From positions 25,878,322-25,942,321 of the forward strand of contig NC_064753.1 of assembly GCF_011397635.1 (NCBI RefSeq): a stretch of DNA of 64,000 bases, written 5' to 3'. Positions within the stretch are counted from its first letter, which is position 1. The number at the start of each line of letters is the position of its first letter. A program made the position numbers and the translations under genes. The notes beneath the pieces are model-generated. The model ran no database searches. It worked only from the letters and a program-made list of their open reading frames with translations, and was not told the origin of the DNA. Shown here piece by piece: positions 12,001 through 25,300 of the stretch. This DNA is from Epinephelus fuscoguttatus. Taxonomy: Eukaryota > Chordata > Actinopteri > Perciformes > Serranidae.

Positions 12001-14580
12001 ACAGTATACCTTTAAGGATTTTTGAGAAGGGCTATTATTACATAATACTGCAACCTTTTCATATGATGACATCATGAGACCTGAATAACATTAAAACCCA
12101 CAAAGGTCAACACTGACAAAGGATTAGAGTTGAAGCAATTCACAATATTAATCGATTAAATTCAATATTTCATTGTCACGTGACAACTTAATTCATTTTC
12201 AGTAGAATAAAAATAAGAAGACAATTTTAATATGCGATTTAACAGCAGTTGATCTTTAAGTGGAGTTTTGAGGGGACGTGGTTGAGTGGTTTCTATGGGT
12301 CACACAACATGTTAGAGTGTAATCCTTAAAGTCAGTGAAGTTGCCAAACATCCAGCGGTGCGGCTTCTTAAATGTGAGGATTTATTGAATTCCATGATTG
12401 TAAATTGTATATCTTTGGTCATCTATTTCATCACTTTTGGCTCTGTTATATTGTGACAGGCATTTATCACCATTTTCTGACATGTTATGGACCAAATTAT
12501 GAAATGAAACAAATATGTAATGACAAAATCAGTTGAGATTTTCTCAGGTTCACAACCATTACCTTGAACTGTTCATCAGACTCTGAACTTCAGACATGAT
12601 GAAACATTCAATTTACTTTTCCCTTTCATCTGAGGCATATGATATGATTTTCAATCAAAGCAAAGAGGAAAAGAAATCATATAACCTTTCTAAATATAAC
12701 TGCCTTTGACAGACAGAAATATGTCTCCTCCTGGAACTAAACCCACTTCAGACCTAGTGGTCCCTGGTTGTTGTGGCCTCACTCCACTCTACCCTTTTTC
12801 ACCCCAGCCTCCTTTTGAAACCCTCATTACATAAAAACATGTTTAATCTCAGCCCTCCCCTCCCCCAGTTCAGCCCCTAACTCCTGTACTCTGAATGAAC
12901 CACCCAGGCCCGTTAGCTCACTCTTGGTGTTGTCTCCGTGCACGGGATGCGGATCTCTCTGCGTGGAAAGAGCATCCTCTGAGCTGGATTATATGCATGT
13001 CCTCATATTTCACTAATACACAGTATGCTTGGGGTCTACAGGAATCCTCACAACTTAGCCAGTATGTAATTATATGCTATCCTATCTACCGGTGCTGTGG
13101 AAGTATACTGTGAGATTTGTTCAACAGCTGTATGAGGATTAAGTGATCATCGGGAGCTTAAAATATATCATTTAGCTTCTGCTGCCAAAAGGCAACCTCT
13201 AGTATTCCCTGGACAGCTCGACTGACATTTAGGTGGAATAAATATTTGATTCACACAAAGATGTACTGCTGCAGATTGGCAATTTTGCCTTTTTAGTGAT
13301 GACGCGAGATGGTGCTTGTTTCTCTCTGTTTTGTGTTGCTGTGTTTTATAGCTCCAGATGTAAACTTAACGGACCCATTAGCTCTGTTAATTATCTTTTA
13401 TTGAATCATTTAGTCACTGGAAAAATGCCCGTCATAATTCCCAATGTTAAACATGCTTGTTTTGTCATGGTATGAAACAGAGAAATGCTAAAAAATCCTC
13501 ACATCTGAAAAGCAAAGCCAGCAAATCTTTTGATAATAATTGACCTACATTATTAGGTCGACTAATGAACCACTAATCAATGAGTCCACTTATAGCTGAA
13601 TGTTGACTTATAATAGACTTTCAGGGCTAATAAAAAAGTGTGCTTTACCCTATAATCTAATGATCTCCATGCAGTTCAGAGACAAGAAAACATAAAAACA
13701 AAAAAAAGTTAACATGAAGTACCACTTTACTGTAAACCTCTGAAAACCCCAGTTGTGAAGCAAAACAGTTAAAATGTGTAATTTTCTAATTAACACACCA
13801 CCTGTGGGATTGTATGTGTACTAAATATAAAAATACACATAAAGGCCCTGCACACCAACATATACACTTACTGTAAGAATCTCAAACATGGATGCCTCAT
13901 GTCAGCCAGAGTTCATCGCTCAAGGCAAATAAACACTAAATTTAATGAATATACTGTTATGTTGTAAATGCACAGTATTTGTAACCCTCACAAATCCAAC
14001 AAATATATGAATGTTCTGGGTTGTCCTGTAATGTAAAAACTTGCAAGTTATTAGCATGGGAATTAGGTTAGAGTTGGACGGCGGTATCAGCAGCAGTAAA
14101 GTAAAGGAAACATGACCACAGTCCTGAGGAGAGGTCTAATGAGGCAGAATACACAAAAACACGTGTGTAAGTTATGCTTTCTTAAAAGCAATTCTAGGCA
14201 TCGCAGTGTGATTTGACCAACATAACATAGGAATTGTCCATTTAGTAAATAGCAAATTGACAGACAAGGTAAGTGACAACCATGAATTACAACAAGGAAC
14301 CTGTATTACTTGTATAGGTGAACAGAGTGCTGAAATATTTACTTAATTAACTGTTCAACAGAAAAATGATCAACAAAAATGGATACAAATTGCTAAAATA
14401 TCAAATGAAAGTTTTTCAAAGTTACAGTTTTTTCAGTCTGAAATTCCCTTTGATTTATTTTTTTTTACAGAGATGTTTCCTTACCTGAACTGCATCATAT
14501 TGATGTCAGCTGAACTGTCGCATAGATTTATGTACGGAACAAGGACTACTGATTTCTCTATCTCCCCCTAGATACATGTA

Positions 14581-14919
14581 GGGCTGCATGATTGGTGGAA
14601 AATATGCAATGTTGAATATCAGGATAATGGTGTTATGTGCGATAAATAAACAGATATTGAGGTGTACTCAGTTCTGTTTTTCAAATTATTTTCGACATTC
14701 TTTTATTTAATAAAAGACAATATTGCGTTCATTTAACTGAACGCAAAAGCCACAAAAAAAGAATGACAGTTTCATTTTAAAATGCATCTTTCTACTTTTC
14801 TTCTTTCAACCAACTCAAAAAAATCAGAGTGCAATCCCACTCTCTGAATGTTCGCACAAGATGACAACACGATGACAATAAAAAATGTTTTAAAAAGAGA
14901 CATTGTGCAGCCTTATAGT
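14581..14919. mobile_element. hAT-type MITE with perfect 8-bp target duplication
   Basis: The element starts 'gggctgcatgattgg' and ends 'cattgtgcagccttatagt', forming short inverted ends. It is bounded on both sides by 'tacatgta' (14573-14580 and 14920-14927), an exact 8-bp direct repeat as hAT transposases make. The 339-bp body is A/T-rich and non-coding. Confidence 0.78.
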
Positions 14920-15967
14920 TACATGTAAGGAGAGGATCTCTTCACAGCCAGTCCTGACAAGAGGAACAATTACAGCGACTAATGATGCTTTCGATATAGG
15001 TCACATAGGCGTGTAAGTATAGGCTATTGTTTTGAGACTTAAAGGGGAAATACGCACATTTTCAAAAGCCATACATGTTATTCCTATGGTCTACGGCAGT
15101 CCAAAAATATAAGTAAACATGGACAACGCTCTCCCATATCCAAAACTAGAGTGCTAAAACACAATTTTGTGTTGTCATAGGGTAAAAAGCCTGGAGCTGT
15201 ACCATAGACAATGAAAGTGAAATATATTCTAGATGACACTGAGAGCACTCGGGGGTATGTTCTCAGTATATGGGTACATTTTCTGTTTCCAGACTGAGAA
15301 CACTACCATAGAATAAAGCTGATTTGGGTATAAAAAAAAGAAATCAAACATTCTGTGTGTCTATGGAGCAGCTCCACACTTTAAACCCCATGACATCACA
15401 AGTTTTAGACTTACTTCTCTGGTTTCATGTTTTGTAAAGCATTAAATTAGTGTGTTCAGTGTCCAAAATCAACATTATTATTACTTTTACAGTACAGTAC
15501 ATTAGAGATAATATTGTTACAGTAAAATACAGGTTGTACTATAATGTCAGGTGTGGTTGCTAAGCGACCCAGACGGACAGGTACACGTGATTTTCTGTAA
15601 GAGGACGTAAAGTTAGCTAGTGTCCTGCCACAAGTGTGAAACTTTTATTAATAAACTTTACAGCAGCATCACAGGTTGATTTGCTCAAACATTGTTATGA
15701 ACCCTCCGTTTAATATTCTCAACAGTTGTGTTATAAATATAAAAACATAAAAGTAATCCGGGGGGTTAGTGTGAGAGCACAATCCGTGTTAGTAACGTAA
15801 ACCTCACTTACAGTAGTAAAACGTCGGTCACGGTGCGACCAAAAACAAACTGCTCAAGTGTTAACTTTACAGCTACACTACACGGGACCACACAGACATA
15901 GTTTCAAACGCACCATTCCTTACATTCACTGTACTATAACTCTTTGTTAAAGTCGGTACAAACTTAC

Positions 15968-16090
15968 CTTAAAACTTTGTATATTGTTCGATGACGCTTC
16001 CGCCTGCGGGATCACACCCACTGACACAGTAATAACTTCCTGGCCTCCCATTGGCTGAGCAGGACTCAAAGAACGCTCTGATTGGTGGAA
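15968..16090 (-). promoter_or_regulatory. tradd: Probable tradd first exon and promoter
   Basis: On the minus strand a good donor (AAG followed by GTAAGTTTG) ends a presumptive non-coding exon at 15968. Just upstream on that strand are two CCAAT boxes (complements of 'attgg' at 16050-16054 and 16081-16085), about 30 bp apart as in NF-Y-driven promoters. Local G+C is higher than in the surrounding DNA. The transcription start itself is not defined by sequence. Confidence 0.55.
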
Positions 16091-16560
16091 ATCAACATGC
16101 CGCCTAGGAAAAAAAAAACATGACAGGAAGGAAGTGATTTTTTTTTTAAGTACGGATCCATATGTAGGGCAAAACATCTTGGTTATTTAACATGAACACT
16201 TCCCTGTTATTGTTCCTTTCTAATTAAATATAACCATCAGTGTAGGTAGCTTAGGAAACTGATGAGGGTATGAATAATAAGTGAAATAGGACAACAAGGA
16301 AGTGGCGGAGTGAGACAGACTGTTTGGTCAAGTGACCAAATCAGTGGTACTTTACCTCATAGCAACTCTGTGCTGTCAGTTTTAAAAACCATTACCAATA
16401 TCCCATGTTTGGCCTTGTGTTTTTGTAATGTACTACTTGGAAAGTAACAAAGTGGGCTACATCTCGGGGAAATACTGTACTTTTTACCACACAGTATTTA
16501 TCTGATACCTTTAATTACTAGTTATTTTGTGCATTCACAGTCTTAAAACAAAATGTAGCT

Positions 16561-16968
16561 ATAGTGTTGGGTAGTAACTACTTACTTGTAACTATAACGT
16601 GATTAAATTAAAAAATAAATGTAACTGTAATCAGTTACAGAGGGGGAAAATGTAATTAAATTACAGTTACTAATCAAAATGTTGATAACAAAGGGGTTAC
16701 ATCCAGAATATTATTTTTGGTAAAAAGTTTATCAGTAAAATAAAAAATTCACTCTGTTGCTTTACATAAATTCACCATGCAGAAATGTCCTCTTTTGGTA
16801 AAGACCATTTCCAGACATTTTTCAGCATTAAAACATTTGTCAAAATCAAATGTACTAAGTACATTACGCTAATGAAGCAATTAAAATAGCTACATTACTT
16901 ATTACATTTTAATAGGGCAACTTGTAATCTGTACCCTTCTCTATTTCAAAAGTAACCTTCCCTACACT
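16561..16968. mobile_element. MITE with inverted ends
   Basis: The left end reads 'agtgttgggtagtaacta' and the right end is the complement of 'agtgtagggaaggttac', giving an imperfect inverted pair about 17 bp long. The interior 'gtaactgtaatcagttacag' and the related 'aaattacagttactaatc' are characteristic of a widespread fish MITE. It is non-coding. Confidence 0.72.
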
Positions 16969-18464
16969 GAATATGGTGTATTACTATGGGTAAAGATAAG
17001 ACATGTTACCCAGCGGTGCATGTAGTAACAAGTAAGGCCCACCTTTTTCCTTTTTAAAGTGATGAACACATGAATGCACCAATGAATATAGTTAAATGAT
17101 ATGTAATATATATTATTCTGAAATGAAAGGTTCTGCAAACTGAGGACTTTTACTTTTGGTACTTCATGTTCTGTATTTTGATGCCAATACTTTTGTCATT
17201 TTACTCAAGTAAGATTTTGAATGCTCGACTTTTACTTGTAACACAATATTAACACTGTAGTATTACTGCTTTTGCTTAAGTAAAAGATCTGATTACTTCT
17301 GTCACTACTGCTTGTTATTATGAAAATATTTGCTGTTTTTATGTGTTTACAGGTGTAAAAAAAAAAACTGCTAGAAAAACCAATAAACATGCAAAGCAGG
17401 TATGCAGCTGAAAGAGCAGGTAAGTGTGACAGCATTAAATTACAAGAGGGAACCTTTGTTACTTGGAAATTTTAGCCACTGGTGCCAAATTGAGTAGTCA
17501 ATTAATTGATTATAGACAGAAAATTGATCAGCAACTTTTTAGAAAATCAAATTAAGTTCCAGCATGCCTGGTGTGAGGACATCTGGTTTTTCCTCTGTGT
17601 TATATCATTATACTAATAAACATTTTAGAGTTTTAATTGTTGGTGAGATAAAACAAGCATTCTGAAGACATTTCTTTTACTTTTTTTTTTCTCCCCATAA
17701 TGGAGCAATTAATTGCTCATGGAAACCATTATTTTTACTTTTAATAAATACTAAGAGAACTTTAAAGAAAATGCCATGTGACATGAAATAAAGAGGTCCT
17801 ATATCTGTCAGTGATAATGGTTTCACCACTACATCAAAGATAGCAGTGTCATTCCCTGATGTAAAAATTATTTTCCATCTAATACCCAGTGATGCGACAG
17901 TTAAAGATGATGAGCACATACAAAATATTTTTAGCTACAGTTACTTAAGTGTACCACATGTTCTCATTAAAAACAGGACCAAAAGGAGTAATCAAAAAAA
18001 AAAAAGTTTCTTCCTTGTTTGCCATGATGGTTATCTGACTACACTTTTTAGCACTGACTGTGTTGATATCAGACAAACTGTAATGTTTAATAATTTACTT
18101 TAATTTAAGACAAGAGCTAGGTTCAGAGCTCCCTCATCCCAGCTACACCCACTTGTCTTCTCACTCTTGGGCTGATTCCAGCTGCAACTACAATAACAGT
18201 GCCAATTCAACCAAAATCTTCAAAAAATAATTTTCATGAAATGAAGACACACAAAAAGGCATCATCTAGCCTGTCTGAAAAACTTCAGCAGACTTTTAGG
18301 AGAATTTGCAAATGGCTATGCCTGAACAATATCTATCAAACCCTAACTGAATAAAACTTAACCGGTGCTGCTCTGGTAATGAAAGGGTTTGTTTTCCTTG
18401 AGCAAAACAAGTCTAGGGTTTTCCCCAAGGAGTGGGGAAACATCTGCGAACCCCCAGTGGTGGA

Positions 18465-18897
18465 GGAAGTGTTCAGATCTTTTAATTAAGGCAGCAATAT
18501 CACACTGTTAAGATGCGCTGTTACAGGTACTAATCCTGCATTCAAACTTCCATTTAAATAAGAGAAGTATTAGCAACAAAATGTGCTTTAAATATTAAAA
18601 GTACAAATACTCAGTAAGCAGCACAGTGGCTCCTATGAGTGTTATATTACTGTAACATTTTCAGATTATTCCTGATGTATTTATGTTAGCAGCATTTTAA
18701 TGTTGTAGCTTGCAGACATTTGCAATTTTAACTAGTTTATATACTGTTAAGTAGTTACTCAATAATGTATCATTTATAAAAATGATGTGGAACAATGTGG
18801 AAATTTTCCTTTGGTATCACCATACCACATGCCATAAGACATCTACTAAACTGCATGAAAAGGTAATACTCAAGTCACTTTGTTCATTTCCACCACT
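18465..18897. mobile_element. MITE of the 'agtggtggaagaagt' family
   Basis: This begins 'agtggtggaggaagtgttc' and ends 'catttccaccactg', giving inverted ends. Internal sequences such as 'cagcattttaatgttgtagc' and 'atactgttaagtagtt' match the very common fish element. It ends about 65 bp beyond the ogfod1 stop codon. Related fragments are at about 300-440, 1310-1470 and 2190-2490. Confidence 0.75.
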
Positions 18898-18957
18898 GAC
18901 AACACCTTCAAGATGAAACAAAGATGTCAAGAAACCCACAAGATAGATATATACATA

Positions 18958-18967
18958 TTTATTTATT
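18958..18967 (-). terminator. ogfod1: Tandem poly(A) signals overlapping the ogfod1 stop
   Basis: On the minus strand the last codons read TAT GAA TAA followed by ATAAATATG, giving two overlapping AATAAA hexamers (18962-18967 and 18958-18963). The first contains the stop codon. If used, the 3' UTR would be only a few tens of bases. A downstream signal could of course be used instead. Confidence 0.6.
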
Positions 18968-19333
18968 CATAATACACAAAAGAGAAGTCATGAAATGCTC
19001 TGCAGGTAGAGCCGTTAGCAGAACCAGAGGAGCTTTTGTGGTTGACATGTTTGACAAATTTGAGGGTTTCTTTGTCTCTGTAGACAAGAGCGAGGGAATT
19101 ATCTTCTGGATACACTGTCAGGAGCTGTGATGAAGAGAAAACAAGAGGAGTGATGATGATAACTTATTGCCCACACATTTACGACTACATTTTATACTAA
19201 AGTCAAAACTCACCTCCTCATCCTCTTCATTGGCAACATAACACGTGAAGCCCCCAAACTCTGACTGCCAGTCTGTGAAAGGAAGTTTTGTAACAGTCAC
19301 AACATTGATTGATTTGTTCTTAGAATGTGTGTG

Positions 19334-19377
<44 letters not shown>

Positions 19378-22300
19378 GACTCACCTGCACCACAAAAAGG
19401 TAAAACGAGGTCCAGAGCGTAGTCCGCCTGCGCTGCTTCTGCATCATGCAACAGAGTGTAGCTGCCATGAGACCATCGGCGCAGTTCACCACAACACACG
19501 GGCGTGCTCAGTTCTAAAGAACAAACAAAGGTCAAACCACACACACACAGCTGTGAAGACTCGGGGCTGAAGAAACCCATTCACACTGAAACACACACAC
19601 ACACACACACCTTTCTCTCTGCTCGTGTTTGCTGATGGGGATTCAGTCGAAGACCCAGTGGCTTCTCCCTCCTGTACGTTGTCTTTCTCTTCATCTTTAT
19701 TCTCATCGTCGTCGTCGTCATCAGCGGGACACAGGAAATGCAATCGAAGGCCGGTGAAGTTGGACAGAAGGAGGAAGAACGCCTCTGATCGAAGCAGCTC
19801 CCAACATGCACTCACACACTCTGGGAAGGTTTCCAGAGAGGCCACTTCATAGCATCTAAATGCACACAGATACAGCACCTGTAAACACAGTCCAAAGGCC
19901 TTCACACACCAAGTCTGTGTTTTTTTTAAAACTGTCATCCGATGACAAACGTTACGCACAGAAACCTTGCACACGGTTTGATGTGTTTTACCATTCTATT
20001 ACTTGTAAAAATTAACAGACAAAATGTAAATGCACATTTTCTCACTTACATCTCTGCACTGGCAGTACCTGCCTGGTTGTCGCCACTCTCTTCCTGTGTC
20101 TTACATTTGGCACCGCAGCTTCCTGTAGGGGCCGAACTGTCCTCCCTCTCTGTCTCCACACTGTCACTCTCGCTGTCTGTCTGTGTGCAGTCCTCATCCT
20201 CCATTACATCCTCCTCATTTTCATCATAATCCACCTGAATATTACTATCGGATTTGTTAAAAGTAAGCTGTCTGAGTTATGAAATGATACTGTGCGCCCC
20301 GTTCCTCTCTTTTGTTGCAGATGTGCGAAAAAAAACACAGAAAATTGAACCTGCTCCAAAAACTTTAATGACGGACAAACGATGCTGAGTCAGTGTGTAA
20401 CCGTGATTAACCCAAGGTTGTATTCTTCTTTAAACATTCGACAATTTCGGACAAAAAATATGGACTTGGTGAGCAAAGGTCTTTAGAATATGCTCCTTAA
20501 CACAGAAGACATAAAAAATGTTAACAAGTCAAATGATCTCTGAAACATGTCCCACCTTTTATTAGGCGGACCTCTCTTCGTCCACTCAATCTGAGTGAGT
20601 CTCAGTGCTTCACTCACCTCCCTGAACTTCTCCTCCTGAGGACAGACACATAATCAGCCGACAGGAGCGAGTGGACATGTGCGAGGCAGGAAAAAAAAAA
20701 GTTACCTTGAGAAAATCTTTGAGCTGAATTTCAGAGCTCTCCTCAAACTCCTCCTGAATCTGCTCTTGGTAGGATATGTCCAGGTACACTGGATTGACCC
20801 ACTCCAGCAGCAATGTTTCCTGTAATAAACACAACAAACACATGTCAGCAGAAACATACAGCAGGCTGTCTGCTAAAGGAATAGTTTGACATTTTGGGAA
20901 ACCTATTCACTTTCTTGCTGAGAGCTGAATCTGTCTGGTAAATATGAAGTCTGAGTCAGGGGATGAGTAGCTTTGCTTCTATCGGGAAGTTACCTCATTA
21001 CCAAGGTTGAAATTGAAATAAAGAAGAAATATGGGCTACGAGTCACACAAGTAAAACAAAACCCTCCTGTCCACTCATATTTTTTAACATGAATCTCAAT
21101 TAGTATGACTGTATGAAAATAACTGCTAAATTTATGGAAGATTGGCTCTTTGTTTTCATAAACAGCTGAACAGTGTGACACTTTGAATGTTGCCCTAAAA
21201 GTATTACTGGCCACCAGTGTAGAAGAGATGTCTGTAAAACTGTTCATAGGACACTTCAAATTGCATATAAGGTAAATTATATCTCTTTATATCATGAGTT
21301 TTTTAATCCATTGAGATGTTAAATTTGTAAAATTTGAGCCAAGAAAAACACTTTAGAAATATGCGATGTTATCATAATGTAAAATCTATGAGCCGAGCGG
21401 GAACTCACGACAGGGCCAGTTGGAAAACACAACTCCACATATTCAATGGGCTGCATACCGCAGAAGTAAACCTGTAAGCTAGAACTTTTTTGACAAATGC
21501 GCCTGGCGAGCAACTCCATTGCAATGCACCATCTTGAGGTCCAGTATCTCGTTATTAATCTACATATATGGATAAGAAAAGAAGCATTGAAGCACCTTTC
21601 CATAGCATTTAGAGCATGGATGTATGAAGACACCTGTATACAGCATTAGAGGTGTGACTCTGTTCATTTCTATGAAAGTTGCTCAGTGCCACATGAAACC
21701 AAAATGGTTCAACTGCCGTGTGTAAAATTACCCGATGATTGGTACTGCTTATGCACTCTGTGGGCCACAAAGAAGGCGCGTTTGAGAATTTCATTGGCCG
21801 AGCCCCGTACTTTCAGTTTAGCGCTCTGTTAACTTGAATGGAGATAAAAGGATTCAATCGTGCACCTCTTATAGACTTTTCAAATGTTACCCAAGCGGCA
21901 GTCTGAGTGGGCGGAAGTTCGCTGCAGAGATCAGCCTCTCATTGGGCAGAATGAGCCACCCGCTGAAGTCCCGCCCTACCACCTCCGGTTGTGTAGCAGT
22001 TTTCAACCGTTATCAACACATCCTTTACTAACTTTTGCGGTGTTTGATCTTGCGGGGATGTAGCCATTTTTCTGCCATGGTTCGCGTCCTGTAGGTGATA
22101 TTTTTGTGGGCGTGTTACACCAAAACCTGTTTCCCCCCGGCAATATTTTTGCAAGCGCACCGTTGCTGTGGCACCGCCCAGAACGATTGTGATTGGTTGA
22201 AAGAAGTACAAGCAGCCGGGGCGATTTTTTCTCCAATCTCAAAGTGAGAGTTGGCCCAGCCAGACCTTTCTTTTCTTGAGAAAGGTCTGGTGAGCAAGAC

Positions 22301-25300
22301 TACCCAAGCAGCAAACTCCAAGGCTGAAAAATGAAGCCAACTTGAAGTGTCAAACACTGTGGTTTATTAATGAAGGCTCCATGATGGAAATCCTCAAAGA
22401 CCCTTGTGTTAAAATGCCCAACTACACAGTAGGAATAAACATGTTTACAGCCTGGTACAAAGAACAGGTTTGGTCTATATAGCTTATTTCCCCATTCATG
22501 ACAACTGTACGGAGGGTGAATACTTTAGTAACTCACCCGTTTACATTTTATTAGACCCAAAGTTATGCATATTTAAGGGTGGGGCCGCTTGACTGACAGG
22601 CTGTCTGGGAGGCATCGCTGAACTCTGTGAGTCAGATCCAACCCTCGCTCCTCCACAGCTCTACCCTCTTGTCCAAATATCTTTTGGCTTCTAAAAACCA
22701 AGATGGTGATGGCCAAATAGCCGAACCGGAGGCTTCAAAATGGCAGTCTACAAACCAGTGAGTGACATCACAGTAGCTCTGTCCATTATTATATATAGTC
22801 TATGATGTGATCAGACTGAGGGGATTAAATCCTGATAGTGAAACAAATCATTTCACAGGGGTTGCGGCATTCAAAAAAATGTATCCACTAATTATCATAC
22901 ATCTCTTTCACCATGTGAAAGACAGGGAAAAGGTTTTTTAGGCCACAGGGCATCACACTATGATGTAATTACACTGTTTGTCCACTCTGACAATTGGCTT
23001 TGAAGCCTGGTGCACTTCTTGCGGGCCTGATTTAGAGAATTTGACCAGCTCTTATCATGGTTGCAACTTAGACACATCCAGGTCATTTCACTCACTTGGG
23101 AACCTTCCGAAGCAAAACAGGCTGCAGCTATAATGTGTTAATAATTCGTAGAGAGCCAGGCTAGCTGTTTTCCCTTGTGTTCATTCATTAGGCTGAGCTA
23201 AGCTAAACAGCTGCTCACTGTAGCTTCATATTTGCCTCACAAACACAGGAGTGGCATCAATCTTCTTATCTCACTCTCAACAAGAAACCAACTGTATCTC
23301 CCCATATTTCAGACTATTTACAAAAAGACAGTTAAATAAAAACTGTACACGTCTTTGACCACACTCACATCTCTGGGTAAGTGTGGGCTCCGTGGGATGG
23401 GGGCCTCTATGTGGCGAGGAGGACGCTCCAAAGATGGCCCGTGAAACCAGCCGCTCAGAGACAGACGACACTTGTCCTGCGTCAAAATCTCTGACACCTG
23501 GACAAACACAACAATCTGGAATCACAGCTGCTTCTTTGGTGCAACAGTGGTGAAGAAAGGCAGCAGAGGTTATTCTTACCTGGTGAAAGGAGACCGGAGA
23601 CACTTCAAAGAGAACGAGTGTGTTCAAAGAAGGAACGAGCGACTTCACTATGCTCTGCGGTTGGAAATTACCTGTGACAAAGACGTAAATTATACAAGAC
23701 TTGTGTTGTCTAAATGCACAGAACAACACACACACAGCAGGACACTCACTGTCTGTTGTGTAGAGATCGAGGGTTCCTCCATCACTGCTCTGCCACGGAG
23801 GCACGAGATACAGAATGAAAGCAACGCGCCTCCCCTCCAATTCATCATCATGACACAAAAGAACATCTAGACAGACGAGAGAACGTTACATATAAGAAAA
23901 AGGGGAAATTCACAAGATTAGTCGTCAAAAATCTGATCTACAAAGCCAAAAACTAAATCAGTCATTCCTACAAGACTTTGAAACAAAGCTCACCTGTGTA
24001 CTCATATTTGGCACAAGAAATATCCACTGTGGGCTCCAGTTCAACCCCCAACACATCCCCGAGCCAGGAGCCGAAATGCCCGAACAGTGCTGCCCTGAAA
24101 ACAGAAAAATGAGTATACATTTACATTTTATGGTGCAACCCTGTTTTGTATTGACGGTGACAGTACGGCTTAACCTTTAACCTCGTATAAAATGAGAAAG
24201 CCTCCCCACACAGACAGATTGTTTGACTGCTCAAGCCTACAGTGACATTTTGTTGTGACATAAATAATAAATGATCACGCATGAGGAGGCCGTTATTGTG
24301 TATTTAATTATGGTATTCATTCCCCAGGGCTGTATTTCTTCACCGTATACATAATCACAAACACATCTTTAGAAGAAATTACATGTTGCAGTCTCTCATT
24401 GTAAACACAGCTTGTCATAAATATGATGAAAGAACTGCATATCATTTCTAAATAAAGTAAAATTTTGAACATTATTTTGCTATCTGGGTAAAGTGCGAGT
24501 CTCAGAGGTGATGTCTTGGATTTATACACTGAGATCTTAGTTTTTCTTGGACTTGGTTCAAACACTGAACCTCTTGGCAGCTTTTACTGCTCAATAATTT
24601 AACTATGATAGGTCCAACATTTGCACTGCTGTAATACCAGCTCTCTCCTGTGAGTGATACCCCGTGTCTATGAGATTACATGTTTAAATAAAGGTTAAAT
24701 CAAATGATAACTTACAGTGTGCTGTCTTTGTGTTCACTGCAAAGCTCAGCACTGTAACCAGACTGAAAAAGAAACAGTCCTTCTGCTTCAACAAGGATCA
24801 CCTGTGAGCAACTGCAGCTGAATCCATTCTTATTAAAGACTACACTGTTCCACCATGCTAAATGTTAATGCTAGCAGAGTCGACAGCACTAAATTCAGAC
24901 AATGTAATGAATAGGAGGCAGATGTGATCTCTGGCTCCACCTGCTGGAGCTGATAAATAACCTCCAACATGTCTCATCACCATTGGGCCAACTTCAGCTT
25001 ACTTTAAACCTACTTAACAATGCAGACATTGATAAATAATATTAATTTTGCCTTGTTGACTTTTAGATATGAAATGTAATTCCCCCAAGAGAGTTCTGTT
25101 AAACACCAATCATTGGTTGTGAGGCGGGAACAGCATTGGTATTTGTTCATTTATAAAGCTTTGATGCAGATGCTTCCACCACATATTTCATCCCTTTTAA
25201 CTCTGACCTCACATAATCTTGGTACTCATTCACGGAAAAGGTTTTTGCTTCACACTCCCTTAATCAGAACTGAACTAGGAAGACTGTCACTCTCTTACAG

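Larger units (their letters stand above)
10901..15967. other. First (5' UTR) intron of tradd with MITEs
   Basis: This lies between the first coding exon and a probable non-coding exon ending at 15968. It holds the MITE copy at 11693-12000, a MITE with intact target-site duplications at 14581-14919, and a further dispersed fish repeat at about 15040-15400 (containing 'catagacaatgaaagtgaaa'). The remainder is A/T-rich with no supported gene. Confidence 0.6.
16091..18940. other. Spacer between tradd promoter and ogfod1 3' end
   Basis: No gene is supported. Two MITEs (16561-16968 and about 18465-18897) and a fragment of a third fish repeat near 17130-17290 occupy much of it. The short open frames here lack splice context, coding composition and recognisable similarity. 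Confidence 0.6.

Noticed and set aside
19486-19974. Extended minus-strand open frame around an ogfod1 exon
   Set aside because: Only 19611-19855 is exon. The N-terminal extension lies before the acceptor and the C-terminal one is translation of the (GT)n intron.
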